In this document: positions 40,401 through 51,408 of the stretch, one piece after another
Numbering within the stretch: position 1 is the stretch's first letter
Layout: each line of letters opens with the position of its first letter
DNA from: Ciona intestinalis
Lineage: Eukaryota; Chordata; Ascidiacea; Phlebobranchia; Cionidae
Length of the DNA: 64,000 bases
Direction: 5' to 3'
Assembly: GCF_000224145.3 (NCBI RefSeq)
Contig: NC_020174.2
Location: 5,099,117-5,163,116 of the forward strand
Notes under the pieces: model-generated
The model's input: only the letters and a program-made list of their open reading frames with translations
The model's database searches: none
Told to the model about the DNA's origin: nothing
Made by a program: the position numbers and the translations under genes

Positions 40401-43400
40401 CGATCCCATGTGCTGAACAGAACGTTTCCTCGTGTTTCTTGAATTCGTCTACTGGCATGTAAAGAATACCGAAGCGAGCTGCGTGATATTCCTGGAGGGT
40501 GAGATGGGAGAAGCAGCTCGGTGAATCCAACTGATGCCGTGACCGGATTTGTTTGTTATCAACATGAATACTCAAAAATGCATTCGCACTTTCCTCAGAG
40601 AGATCCACCCTTCCATAATCCTCACAGCTGAAGATGTATTTCCTCTCAATAAATCCGTTCCACGCAAGGTGAGCAATGTAACTCGACTGTCGGACGTCTC
40701 CACTGGGTTGGATGTGATCAGAGTCCAGGTACGTTTTGAAGGAGATGGTAAAAACGTGGGTGGTTGATTGAATATGAAGTTGTTCTGTGCTCAACAGACT
40801 CCTACGCAGTGTCTCCATTGTAATAATGCAGTTAACAGGAACATAACAGTATGAAGCAATGTTTGGATGCTCATGGAGGTATTGTATAACCGCAGCAGCC
40901 TGGAGGCCACAAATTTGATGGCAGATGTCTTTCTGTGAATCCAAAGTAAACCCATTTACCTCAAGCACAAATTTTGGCCGGTAATTGGGAGACAGCTGAA
41001 AAAACTGCCTGACCCGCCCGACCACCACTTTGTAGGCAAATGGAAAGAAATTACCTTGAAGTATGTTCTTCAGAATAACTTCGCCTGTGTGTCGGCCATA
41101 CAGGTTGCAGTTGCCAACTTCGGAAGAGAGAGATACATTGGCTTCATCAATGCCATCGATAATGATCATGACTTTGGGATTGTTTTGGAGCTCCTCGAGT
41201 AAGAGTCGATCAACTTCTTGCGAATGCTGGAAATCTGGTAAACAGCTGGTCAGCAGAAACTCAAGAGCATTGTTGTACTTCCTCTTTAGATCCAGGGAAT
41301 TTACCTTGATAACAACTAAATATTCCACTTCCGGACACATTGTCCCTTGCAATACCTTCTGGGTCAAAATTTGTGAAAGTGTTGTTTTCCCAATCCCAGG
41401 GTGTCCTACCACCCCCAGTGTATGCCCGTGCTTCTTAATGTAATTGTGAGCAGCAGCGCCAACACGTTGTGCATCACGCATGGCTGATTCTTCTGCTTTC
41501 TTAAACAGATCATCAATAACTACATCACCGTGAGGTCTCTCAAACATTTTCTCAAGCGCTTTACGTGAGGGATGGGCGGCATCTTTCAAGTCAAGACTCG
41601 CTCTTTGAAACGTTGTAGACACCTCAAGAGAAACATACTTCAAAGCTTTCTGTAGCTCAACCGGGGACTTAAAATGCCCCGCAAACACCTGTGCGTGTTC
41701 TCGCAACCTTCTTTGCAAATCTGTAGCTTTAAAATAAAGTTATTGTTAAAGTATTAAACATTGGTACAAAATACCAAAGTTTAAGACAAGTAGTAATTAT
41801 TATAACATCTGTTTTTAAAAAGTATTTAGTCAACAATCAATAAACACATTTTGAATTGTTTTCTAATCTTCCCAGCAAGCTTTCTACTTCAATGTATTAG
41901 ATTACGAATCAAACACAATGAAATATAGCCATTGGCTTTATAGATATTCAACCAGAAGAAAAAATCTACAAAGCTTTATTCTTACTTATTCTCTGTTTCT
42001 CCGGTTTGCCATCATTCGTTAGAGTATATATGTGTGTGTCACCACTTGTGTTTATGGTGATCTGTCGACTTATTTTCGGCTCATGAGTTGATTCTGAACA
42101 TTCGTTCCCATTAACAGGCACGTCATGAAAATTATTCCCTTGGGCCGCAGGTTGTGAGTTAAATGCAACGTCATCAGTTGCACCACTGCTGTTGTTTCCG
42201 TAGAATCCCTTGGGTTGAGTCACATCCTGTGCCATACAACCAGAGCTTCCAATCTTTAACAATAATAGAAACTAAAGGTCTCGTGATATGATTTTTAAAT
42301 AAATAATAATCATAATACATTGGTCTTTTATCGATAAAGTAGCTTTTAACAAACAATTTGCTAAAATGTGAATACCATTGTATTGTCACTATGTTAAAAA
42401 AAGTACTTGGTGTCTCAGTTTATTTATATGTTCAAATTACTGTACATGTATAATTGATTCCTTTAGAGAAACAATAGCTTACTGAGTGACGCTGGTTTGA
42501 ATTCTCATTGTTCATTGAGTAGGGGAGTTTTGGTTCTGGGGTAAAATATGAGTCAGTGCTAAACTAATAACACACATGCGTTATTAATATGGGGAGTAAT
42601 GGCTATCAGTGTGCTTTAACAATTTACAGTTAAACATATAGCATGGGAATAATGAATAAACTTGTTCAAAAGTTAGGTAAAGTTTGTACCAAATGGGAAC
42701 CAAATGATAAAGAATGTAAAATGCAAATATTGCCGCCTACATGTTGTTCATACTCACAAGGAATATAATGTTACAATACAAGTCTGTAACACATATCAAA
42801 CGTACCTGTTATATCAGATGGGGGCGCATGTTCCATTTGGCTGTAAGGTAGTTTTGGTTCTAAAGTTATAAAGTAGAAAATTAAGATAAAGTTAAACCTT
42901 TTTACCATACATGGCGTACCTGTGTAATCTTCTGTATTGACAACATGAGTAAACTGCAAAAGCATGTTCGTTAGCAAATTGGAAATATCATATTACATAT
43001 GAGCTATCTTGTTTAAATACACTTATACCTGTTTGAACTACATACCTTACTATGTGTATTGAAATTTACCTGTCTTGTTTCATCTGGACATTGCTCAAAT
43101 ACTGAAGCAATTGGAGTCTTAGCCGCTGCAAAGATATAAAAATGTGAATACGTTTCTGACTTAATCAATCTAAGAAAATATTATGGAATAAGTAAATATT
43201 AGAGTGTTGTGGCTTGGTGGTTAGGCATTCACCTGGTAATCAAAAGATACTAGGTTCAATGCTCGATTCATACGACTACCATTGCTGGAGTAAATGTCCT
43301 TCGGCAAAACATTAAACAAACATTGATATAACAAGTAACTGGTCAGTAGGCATGAGAATTATAAAACAAAACACCCATGTTATAACAGCTGTTACACACA

Positions 43401-45126
43401 AGTTTAAGTAAGTATCATGCAATAATACCTGTTTCACTGCTTCCATGTTCATCTAATCTTGAACCAACAGGAGTCTTCACAACTATAAAGGTATAAATTA
43501 TTACTTGGGTTTTGTAAACTGAAGCAATTTAGCTTTATTTTTTAATAGTTACCAGTTTCATTATCCGGTGACTTGACACTCCTACTGATCTGTAGAAAAT
43601 AAACAATCATAAAGTATTAGAGTAGTTACTAATTAGTATTTAGATACTTGTTAATGTACATTACATTGCAAAATATCAAAGAACTTGTGGAGGATAAAGT
43701 AAGTTACATTCATTCACTTGTTTTGTAGATGCATTATTAGTAAACACCATTATTTGTAGTTTTCCTATAGTCTATAGATGCAACTTGTTTATACGCAAGT
43801 GTTAATGCATCTACACTGGCTATAATGACATGGTTACGTTACGAGTTACCACACATGTAACTTTGTTTTTATTTTATGTTGTCTGGCTGACAGTTTACAA
43901 AATCCACTAGTGACCACCGGATTAAAGCATAAAATGTTAGGAAACACACACTAGTGGAGCATTGAACTTGGTATCCTTTGGTTCTGATATAAGCTCATAC
44001 TTGAATAACCAGTAGGCTTGTTAATAATTTGTTTATTTAAAGTAGAATTATTTTATGTAACCTTTTAACTCTTACCAAGGGAGATGAATCTGACGCAATT
44101 TTTGGGAGGTTGTTCATTGTTGCATCATCTAAAAATAGTTGTAATCAACCAATTAGTCATTCACTTCAGCCTGTATTTCCCTCTAATTGCATAGTAACTT
44201 GTTTGAATCAAAATTAAGTAACTTAGTGGGAGTTCACCAGCGATTTTTTGTATGTCAAACCACAAACATAGCTACAATGTGTGTTATTATGATTTTGCAC
44301 ACCACATAATTATCTACATAATATTTGTAAGTATTAATAGTACATTTAATTTACATAAACAGTAAACACAACAGAACCAACCTCTGTAGTCATGAGATGA
44401 CGCCATTACTATAAGCCCCTACATTTACAATAAGGGTCCTACAACAATAAATATAAAAGTTATAAACCAATTAAACTAACAATAATATAATGACACTGTA
44501 GTTGTCTCTGATGGCAAGTTACGACTGGGACCTGTGTATAGTATAATACATTCTATGCTAGTTGCNNNNNNNNNNNNNNNNNNNNNNNNNNNNNNNNNNN
44601 NNNNNNNNNNNNNNNAAGCATAAAATGTTAGGAAACACACACTAGTGGAGCATTGAACTTGGTATCCTTTGGTTCTGATATAAGCTCATACTTGAATAAC
44701 CAGTAGGCTTGTTAATAATTTGTTTATTTAAAGTAGAATTATTTTATGTAACCTTTTAACTCTTACCAAGGGAGATGAATCTGACGCAATTTTTGGGAGG
44801 TTGTTCATTGTTGCATCATCTAAAAATAGTTGTAATCAACCAATTAGTCCATCACTTCAGCCTGCATTTCCCTCTAATTGCATAGTAACTTGTTTGAATC
44901 AAAATTTAGTAACTTAGTGGGAGTTCACCATATATTGCATGATTTTTTGTATTTCAAACATAGCTATGGGGGGCAGGCCCTACTAGTTATTCTACAATGG
45001 GTGTTATTATGATTTTGCACACCACATAATTATCTACATAATATTTGTAAGTATTAATAGTACATTTAATTTACATAAACAGTAAACACAACAGAACCAA
45101 CCTCTGTAGTCATGAGATGACGCCAT
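37426..45126 (-). CDS. NACHT-LRR (NLR) protein with micro-exon N-terminus
   Basis: Likely cytosolic immune sensor; ligand unknown. Fifteen exons: 44406-44382 (second copy 45126-45102), 44128-44076 (copy 44819-44767), 43589-43553, 43482-43429, 43125-43070, 42953-42920, 42859-42806, 42535-42483, 42253-41986, 41720-39970, 39698-39534, 39200-39048, 38484-38323, 38042-37880 and 37605-37426. That makes about 1068 residues. Residues 1-122 come from eight tiny exons. The large exon carries a NACHT NTPase with Walker A GHPGIGKTT (about 317-325) and Walker B KVMIIIDGIDEA (about 395-404). Five exons follow with ribonuclease-inhibitor-type leucine-rich repeats (ISSLNLQDNPIGDLGASKL; LESINIGANKIGNGATAL), mostly two repeats per exon. 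No CARD, pyrin or death domain could be recognised. Anomaly: exon 14 has one extra A in a run at 37988-37991, which breaks the frame unless corrected. Confidence 0.85.
37725..37850 (+). repeat. SINE tail-type repeat in the last NLR intron
   Basis: ACGTGGTAACTCATAAGCAA and TGCAAGGATAAATAGGTTA in family order. Confidence 0.5.
39716..39908 (-). repeat. MITE family A copy next to an NLR splice acceptor
   Basis: Right terminus CATCTTCCCCCACCCTACT-like (AATCTTCCCCCACCCTACTA); left terminus diverged (TAGTTGGATGGGGAACAC). It starts 18 bp upstream of the exon at 39698-39534 on the transcribed strand. Confidence 0.75.
42483..43589 (-). other. Tandem duplication of a three-microexon cassette in the NLR N-terminus
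   Basis: Exons of 37, 54 and 56 bp (43589-43070) have phases 0-1, 1-1 and 1-0. The next three exons of 34, 54 and 53 bp (42953-42483) have the same phase series. Peptides correspond: VVKTPVGS and AAKTPIAS in block one, EPKLPYSQ and EPKLPYSM in block two, many ending ETG, YTG or ITG. Each block adds a whole number of codons (49 and 47). Confidence 0.6.
43203..43415 (+). repeat. tRNA-derived SINE, near full length
   Basis: Head TGGCTTGGTGGTTAGGCATT and B-box-like GGTTCAATGC, then ACGACTACCATTGCTGGAG and the tail block CATGTTATAACAGCTG. It lies in an NLR intron between two micro-exons. Confidence 0.7.
43690..43985 (-). repeat. SINE-related repeats, mixed
   Basis: GGATAAAGTAAGTTACATTC at the left, then a reversed copy with TTACGAGTTACCACACATG, GTCTGGCTGACAGTTTAC and ACTAGTGACCACCGGATTA. 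It runs into the duplicated segment described at 43925. Confidence 0.6.
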
Positions 45127-45285
45127 TACTATAAGCCCCTACATTTACAATAAGGGTCCTACAACAATAAATATAAAAGTTATAAACCAATTAAACTAAC
45201 AATAATATAAAGACACTGTAGTTGTCTCTGATGGCAAGTTACGACTGGGACCTGTGTATAGTATAATACATTCTATGCTAGTTGC
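43925..45285. repeat. Direct duplication either side of a 50-N gap (NLR exons 1-2)
   Basis: 43925-44565 and 44616-45285 are nearly identical and in the same orientation. Each contains NLR exon 2 and exon 1. They differ by a few substitutions and an extra roughly 29 bp (including GGGGGGCAGGCCCTACTAG) in the right copy. The right copy starts exactly where the N run ends. Confidence 0.9.
44566..44615. other. Assembly gap (50 N)
   Basis: Fixed-length N run separating the two copies of the duplicated NLR 5' segment. Confidence 0.99.
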
Positions 45286-46514
45286 TATGTGTATTATTAT
45301 AATGACAAGATTGACGTTGTATTTTTACGTATTCGCAGGATGCTTCATCGAAACTTTTGAATGTTTAATTACTTCCGCTAACTTACTCACGGTAAACATT
45401 CACATTTCCTGTTTTGCGTGTTGGGTTTCGTTTATTAGGTTTGTCCTGGGTACACCGACTACGTCAATTAATTTGTCGAAATTATTACGTCCTGGAATGG
45501 AGGTACCTGACCCTAAACCTAACAGAATTTTATCAAACAAGTAATAACACTGTCTCGTGCCAATAACAAAAACGTTGTCTCGTGCCAATAACAAAAACGT
45601 ATGTCCAAAAACTAAAATTCCCCGTATTTATTATTTGGGAATTCCCCGGTAAAACACAGAGCTAGGAAAGCTTTTTAGCTTTTTTCAGCCTATGGGCCTA
45701 CTTAATAGCATTAATAGGCCATGGGGTACCTTATGTACTATCTAAAGTACAGCTGCTTATTTATTATCGATGAAAAACGTGTCGCACATAAAATGTTTTC
45801 ACCCAGAGCAACAAAACACACAAATCAACTGCGGATGTATTTATTATGCTGCATTCGAATTTAACGATAATACCATTAATATAGCGGTGTAAATTGAAAC
45901 ATCAGTCGCTAAAGGCCTCCAGGAATCAACTGCCTTCTGAAAAATTAAAACAGAATTAAAATACCTTCATAATTTATGTGGCTGGCGTTGGTGGAAAGCC
46001 ACTACGGCACGACAAGCCCCCAGCCAATGGTAGTGGGTTTCTACTTAGGTGAGAAACCCTTGCGGGATGTTACTGTCCACGCAGGTTAAAGAAACCCCAA
46101 TAGACAAAAATGATACAACGAATGCACATACACATGTGCACGACACAACGACAAAAATACAAAAATAATCCGAGGTGCAAATAAGCATGCAATACACGCA
46201 ACAGCTCAATCATCACCAAAAATGGGACGGTTACAAAAAGTTAGTTAATGCGGACAAATCATTGAAATATCTTCAAAGAAAATATGGCTCAAATCCTGAA
46301 GGATAATCAGCTGCAGTGTACAAATCATTCAATGTTCGACCACAAGGAGTCGAAGCCAATAACAGCTCCGCATCTCCCAATCACCTGACAAGTCGCCATG
46401 TTGGTACCGCGATACTCTCGTCGTATCTTCACGCAATATAATATCGTTCGGATGGTAAGCACGGCTTCGACCGTCATGAAACTGCGTCAGGTTGTTACGA
46501 ACCGCACTAATAGT

Positions 46515-46585
46515 GATCTAAGTAATTGAGCGTAGCATCACTGTGCCGGTAGTGACCTAAAACTATAGCGTAGCATCACTGGCGG
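46515..46585 (+). repeat. Short direct repeat, two units of about 36 bp
   Basis: GAGCGTAGCATCACTG at 46530 recurs as TAGCGTAGCATCACTG about 36 bp later, and each is preceded by TAGTGATCTAA or TAGTGACCTAA. Confidence 0.6.
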
Positions 46586-47004
46586 CGACGTCCACGCAAC
46601 AACCCAACGGTAACGTAACTCAGTCTAGAACCGTGACGTAACCGCACCGAACGCTGGACCCTAAAGACCCATCGACGTACAGCGTAACTGTAACGTGGCC
46701 AGCGTCACAATTAGGCTTTTGTAAAAAATAGCAACAGGTTAAACGGGGACAATTAACTTTTTTAAAAACGAGAGATATTAGATATACAATTTAAAAAGTT
46801 TAACTGCGTGTATATTATAATGCGCGTGGATATTACTCAAGTATTTGTGTACCAACACGCCGATCTTATCAAGTGATTAGGACAATGCAGAATCGCTAAA
46901 GGAATCGACCTTTGCGGAAGAAACACACAATGACGTGTACAACAACAAAATCCGATCCAGCAAGATGTTTGCCATATAGTTTCATTGCAAATATTTCAGT
47001 GACA

Positions 47005-47110
47005 TGCAAAATGCACTAAAGTAGTGACTGGCAAAAAGGCTGGCAACATTAGGTCCAGCAAATATGAGAGACAAACACAAATCCGGCAACACTGTAAGAG
47101 TGCTCCAGCA
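47005..47110 (+). repeat. Unclassified repeat, copy 1
   Basis: ATGCACTAAAGTAGTGACTG followed by GGCTGGCAACATTAGGTCC and CTGTAAGAGTGC resembles the segment at about 59925-60020, including the spacing of blocks. Confidence 0.4.
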
Positions 47111-47214
47111 ACCACACCCCAACAACACACTCCTAAGCCTAAGCAAAACCTCAAACCGGCATCCTTATCGTCGTCTTCGTCTTTGCTCTTCGTCTGCAGA
47201 ACAACAGTAATTTA

Positions 47215-47390
47215 GGTTATTGGGGCAAAATGGTTCAGGTCTTTTATCAACCGATTTGTGATTAAACAAAGAGTATTTACAGAATTATAACCATAGCTAT
47301 GATACTGTATATAAAGGAATGTTCTTAATTGTTAAGAAATTGGGGATAATATGTGTCTAACGGAACCCATCTTGCCTTCTATTCGTTTCA
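47215..47390. repeat. MITE family A, very diverged copy
   Basis: TTGGGGCAAAATGG at left, ACCCATCTTGCCTTCTATT at right, with AAACAAAGAGTATTTACAG inside. Borders uncertain. Confidence 0.4.
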
Positions 47391-47543
47391 TATGGTGGTG
47401 TATAATTTGTTTTAACTTTCCAACAAACGTTTATTGCTTTGGAAACTATAACGTTTATCACTTTGAGAACTAACTTTGGCAAAATATTACTAATTTATAT
47501 ATATATATAGTAAAAGTAATATACACTATACCTTGCGCTATAA

Positions 47544-48050
47544 TGACGTCACAATTACCTTTATTTCCGAATCGCGCCTTCTCCTCTTGATCCTTCGTGA
47601 CGTCACATACCATTCTCTAAAATATCGAAAAAAATCTGTTTCAAGATTGTGACAAAACCAAACAACTTACGAAGTAGGTTCTTCTGTTGCGTCATCACCA
47701 CTTCGTGACGTCACATCTTTGATAACATCTAGAAAAGAACTGGTGTACGTAACAATGCCTATTGTGATCTATACTTTACCAAATCTTTGATCCTCGTGCT
47801 TCACTTTAGGTAACAGCACGAATATATTTGAGATTAAAATTAATATTAAAGTGTAAGTAATGTGCCTTGCAACGACTCGAAGCGCGCATGAGGCCCCATG
47901 GAAAAAAATGTCGCGAAAAGCAAGCGTATAGAAGAAACCGCAATGTGACGTCGCAAACGTGTGGGCGCGAAACTAGCTATGACGTAACAATTGCGAGCAA
48001 TAACGAAGCGGTTACGACGCGATGTCATACAGACGTATTGTGTGTGACGT
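47544..48050. promoter_or_regulatory. Cluster of CRE-type TGACGTCA sites
   Basis: Perfect palindromes TGACGTCA at 47544-47551, 47598-47605 and 47706-47713, plus TGACGTCG at 47946 and TGACGTAA-type sites near 47980 and 48043. Two lie in the repeated context CTTCGTGACGTCACAT. This is the binding site of CREB/ATF factors, but no transcript start is recognised nearby. Confidence 0.4.
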
Positions 48051-48620
48051 AACGCAGCGAATCTGTAAAAGGGGTCACGTCGCGAGTGACTCGTGTAACA
48101 GAATTCCTAAAATAAATTTGTTAAATATGAAAACAGATTAAAAATAAAATAAGAATACCAATCGCAAGGCACATAACTAAAATTATTATAATAGGTTCAC
48201 ACATACTTATGTAATAGGCTATATACTCATAAATAGTCATATTATAGTGCAAGTACATTAAATAGTGTATAATTAAGTATTAATACTAAACAGTAGCAAT
48301 AGTACTTAACTTTAACTCTTGCAGAAGAAACAAATTTAATCCTGTACTGAGTTCACCCAAACAGTGATAGCTTTGTCCCTGCTTCATCCAAACTGCCTTG
48401 TACAGTTGCAACGAGTTGTAAGGACGACGTTTTACTTGCCCGGGGAATCAACGAAAAGCGGGAGACGTCGGCCAATCAAACCTATTGACGCTGTGGATTT
48501 AAATTCCCCACGTTTCTCGGTTGCTCTGTGTTTTAACTTTAGTACTGTATAATTGAGCTCGTAAGACGTAAGTGATCATATAGATTCGTTTCGGTTGTTC
48601 TTGTTGAGCACGTAAGTGGT

Positions 48621-48810
48621 CATAGGGTGAGGAAAGATGTGACACATTTTTCTATATTTTCTTGTTGTGTTAGGTAGTAAACAAAAACATCCAAAGATTT
48701 ATAAAACCGTATCTTTAAGACTCCCACAGACCGTTGTTAAATTTTTAAAACACGATTAAGATATTTGGATATTATGGGCTAAAGGTGTCCTCTCTTCCCC
48801 CACCCTACTG
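48621..48810 (+). repeat. MITE family A copy (left member of an inverted pair)
   Basis: CATAGGGTGAGGAAAGATG at left and TCTTCCCCCACCCTACT at right, with a full family interior. Confidence 0.8.
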
Positions 48811-48990
48811 GAGTTGGGAGACCTTTACCACGCAACATACAAATATCCTGATCCTGTTTTAAAATTTAAATAATTAACGACGGAGTCGTGAGACTACGGT
48901 TTTATATTTCTTTTAATGTTTTTTTTTGTTTAATACCAATTGGGACGAGAAAATGGAATAAAAATGTGTCCCATTTCCCGCCAGCGTATT
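48811..48990 (-). repeat. MITE family A copy (right member of an inverted pair)
   Basis: Begins right at the end of the previous copy and runs in the opposite orientation: interior ACAAATATCCTGATCCTG, end GTGTCCCATTTCCCGCCAGC. Confidence 0.7.
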
Positions 48991-49189
48991 AAAGATATCT
49001 GAAATCCAAACATATGCTTAGAAATATAGGTTTATACGCGAACATTTACTTGAATTAAACAGAGATACATAATCGTTTATGTATCTCTGAATTAAACCAT
49101 CGTTTATTCCACTAACACCAGATAACAGTTACAAAAACCCTGGATATGTAGGTTGACTATTGTTGTCAAAAATTACCAATTCAGGGAAT

Positions 49190-49290
49190 TTTATCTTCAC
49201 GACTTCCATAGATCGTTGTTAGCAGTTTAAAACACGATCAGTATATTCGAATAGAATGTGCTAAAGGTGTCTTGTCTTCCCCGACCCTAG
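49190..49290 (+). repeat. MITE family A, right half only
   Basis: TCTTCACGACTTCCATAGATC, AAAACACGATCAGTATATTC and GTGTCTTGTCTTCCCCGACC in family order; left half absent. Confidence 0.65.
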
Positions 49291-49439
49291 TCAGTAGTTT
49301 GACTGTTGTTGTTAGAAACTTACCACTTATCGACTTTGTTTAGCCGAACTACAATAACTTGCGGAGGTGGCGTAACACAATACTTACTAAAACTAATAGG
49401 CACGCTTTCGTGATCTTCTACTACCTTGTCATGCAATTA

Positions 49440-49580
49440 CCCAAACAAAAACAATCAACTACAAAGCTACATTTGTTGTAACCCGTTAACTGGCAAGAGG
49501 TATACGAAACACAATACCTGTGTTATCACCAGTAGCCTAGCCTTTTCCAGTCTCTAGAAAAAGAGCCAGTTATATTCATT
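49440..49580 (+). repeat. SINE tail-type repeat
   Basis: AAAGCTACATTTGTTGTAAC, GTTAACTGGCAAGAGGTATA and AATACCTGTGTTATCACC, diverged but in family order. Confidence 0.45.
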
Positions 49581-49679
49581 AAAATTTAGACTGACACCAG
49601 TAGCTTGCAGTAAAGACAATATTTTTTTGCGAAACTTTTTTATTTTTAACATTTCTTACCCTTGCGCTTATCAGTTGAC

Positions 49680-51408
49680 CTACTCCTGAAAGAGAATGGA
49701 AAGGAGTTAAGACAATGTTTTAAATACATAGCTATACAACAAAGCATCACACCAACAAAATCAGCAGTTAGGTATATAGTTGAATATAGCACAAAATGTG
49801 CATGGCCCATTTGATCTAACAGTATAGCAAATAGTTTGTGTTCCAAATTCATACCAGAAAAAAGGTTAAAAGATTTTTTACTATTTCATCTACTAATATT
49901 ATGTCCTTACATCGGGGCATTCAATTTCACCGTCGTTGATCATGTCGATGACATCATGGGGGGGTTTACCATCTACAGTGCAACCAACGCTCTGGGCAGT
50001 TCCTAAAATTTCCTGAAACAAGGGTTAAAATTGAATATTAGGCTAAGAACTTTGTAAATTTTATTTTACACATCACACTAACACAGCAATGCATTTAAAT
50101 TCTACATTAATATTACCACAACGTTGTACAGTTGTACACAAACATACTAATTTATAAATTGAAACACCAAACTACAGAAAATATCACAGAACAGTTTTTA
50201 GAGGAGCAACAGAAGATATCAAAGCTACCAATATTTACCTTGACTGTGCCAGAGAAGAAACGCGACATTGAACGTTCTCGCATAATACGTGCAACGCCAT
50301 AAACATCCTCCATGGTAATGTTACCATTATGTTTGACTGTGGGTACATTAACGTACTTGTTATGATTGGTTAGGTTATTTAGAATGTATATTAACATTTA
50401 GTAAATATTTATTTTCACAAACAAATGGTCTGGAGTAGTAACATTGTTTCTGCATGACCAATTCACATAGAACTTTATACACAAGAATTTAAAAGATTCA
50501 GTTGTTACTAAACCAGAGCATTTATAATCTCTTTGGTATCGATGTGAGGATCACCGATGGCTTGATGCACTTAATGTGTGGATAGGACGCCAACCCCAAC
50601 CAAGGCCTTGACATTACAGCAAACCCAACCATATAAACAAACGCAACTTTAACCAGTTAACAACTAGATGGGTGATGGTGATCGTTTATAGTGGGTTTAC
50701 TGAAGTGCCAAGGCAACTTACTGTTCTTAACCTTCTTCTTATCACGTGGTGGTTCCTTCAAGGCTTTGATCACCAAAGATGCCGCACTCGGGACAACAGA
50801 CACGGTGGCTTGTCTGTGGAAGTGAATATTTTGTTACAAAGGAACGATTAAACGAAAATGTTAGTTTTAACAATGATTATTTCCCATCAGGTTCGGTTAC
50901 ATGATCATTGGAAATACTTAAAAAGTCATTTATACAATAGAAAAAAAAGCTTAATTATATTAACTTAAGATAAATAAGTATTATTTTATTTGAGCATAAA
51001 TGACTTTAAAGCAACAACAAAACCTCACTGCGCCGTACTTTGTCATCATTTGGGAAGTTTAGTAAATAATAGGTGTATGAAAACGTAGCAGACAACACTA
51101 TATGGAATGCAATCGTAAATACAATTTAAACCGACGTACCTGTTTTGGATCTTCAAACACACAGTAATTTTCAATCCCTTCCAGTCTTGGGTTGACTTGG
51201 CAATGTCATCTCCTACTTTCTTGGGACTGAGACCGAGTGGTCCGATTTTAGGAGCAAGCGAAGCGGTCGCACCAACTTCCCCACCGGTAACTCGGAGGTA
51301 CACTTAAAATTGAACACAAATTTAACTCGTTTTCTAATCACAAGGTACATCTATTGGTAAAGATAGCTTACCGTAGTGAATAGCGGTTGGATCGAACTTG
51401 GGAGGCAT
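49680..51408 (-). CDS. RPL12: Large ribosomal subunit protein L12 (uL11)
   Basis: Ribosomal protein at the base of the P-stalk, in the GTPase-associated centre. Six exons: 51408-51372, 51302-51140, 50813-50722, 50336-50239, 50012-49911 and 49685-49680, giving 165 residues, the exact animal length. It starts [20 protein letters not shown] and carries [34 protein letters not shown] and [15 protein letters not shown]. The last coding exon is only GAG-TAG, giving the C-terminus ECPDE. If that last intron were kept, the frame would end ECPDVRT instead. A TCCTTTCT tract at 51457-51450 about 40 bp before the ATG could be the terminal oligopyrimidine start. Confidence 0.96.

Larger units (their letters stand above)
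45127..49679. other. 4.5-kb spacer with repeats, no gene recognised
   Basis: Between the NLR 5' end and the RPL12 3' end. It contains MITE family A copies, a short direct repeat near 46.5 kb, a cluster of TGACGTCA-type sites at 47.54-48.05 kb and unclassified sequence at about 45.96-46.2 kb starting GGCTGGCGTTGGTGGAAAGC, possibly an old mobile element. Small reading frames here (45254, 47024, 48364) carry no recognisable protein. Confidence 0.45.

Noticed and set aside
43203-43290. tRNA gene
   Set aside because: A- and B-box-like blocks are present, but the stems do not pair as a tRNA and the segment continues into the SINE body.
45254-45544. 96-codon plus-strand frame
   Set aside because: Starts inside the duplicated NLR 5' segment and shows no domain; hydrophobic composition is what AT-rich DNA gives by chance.
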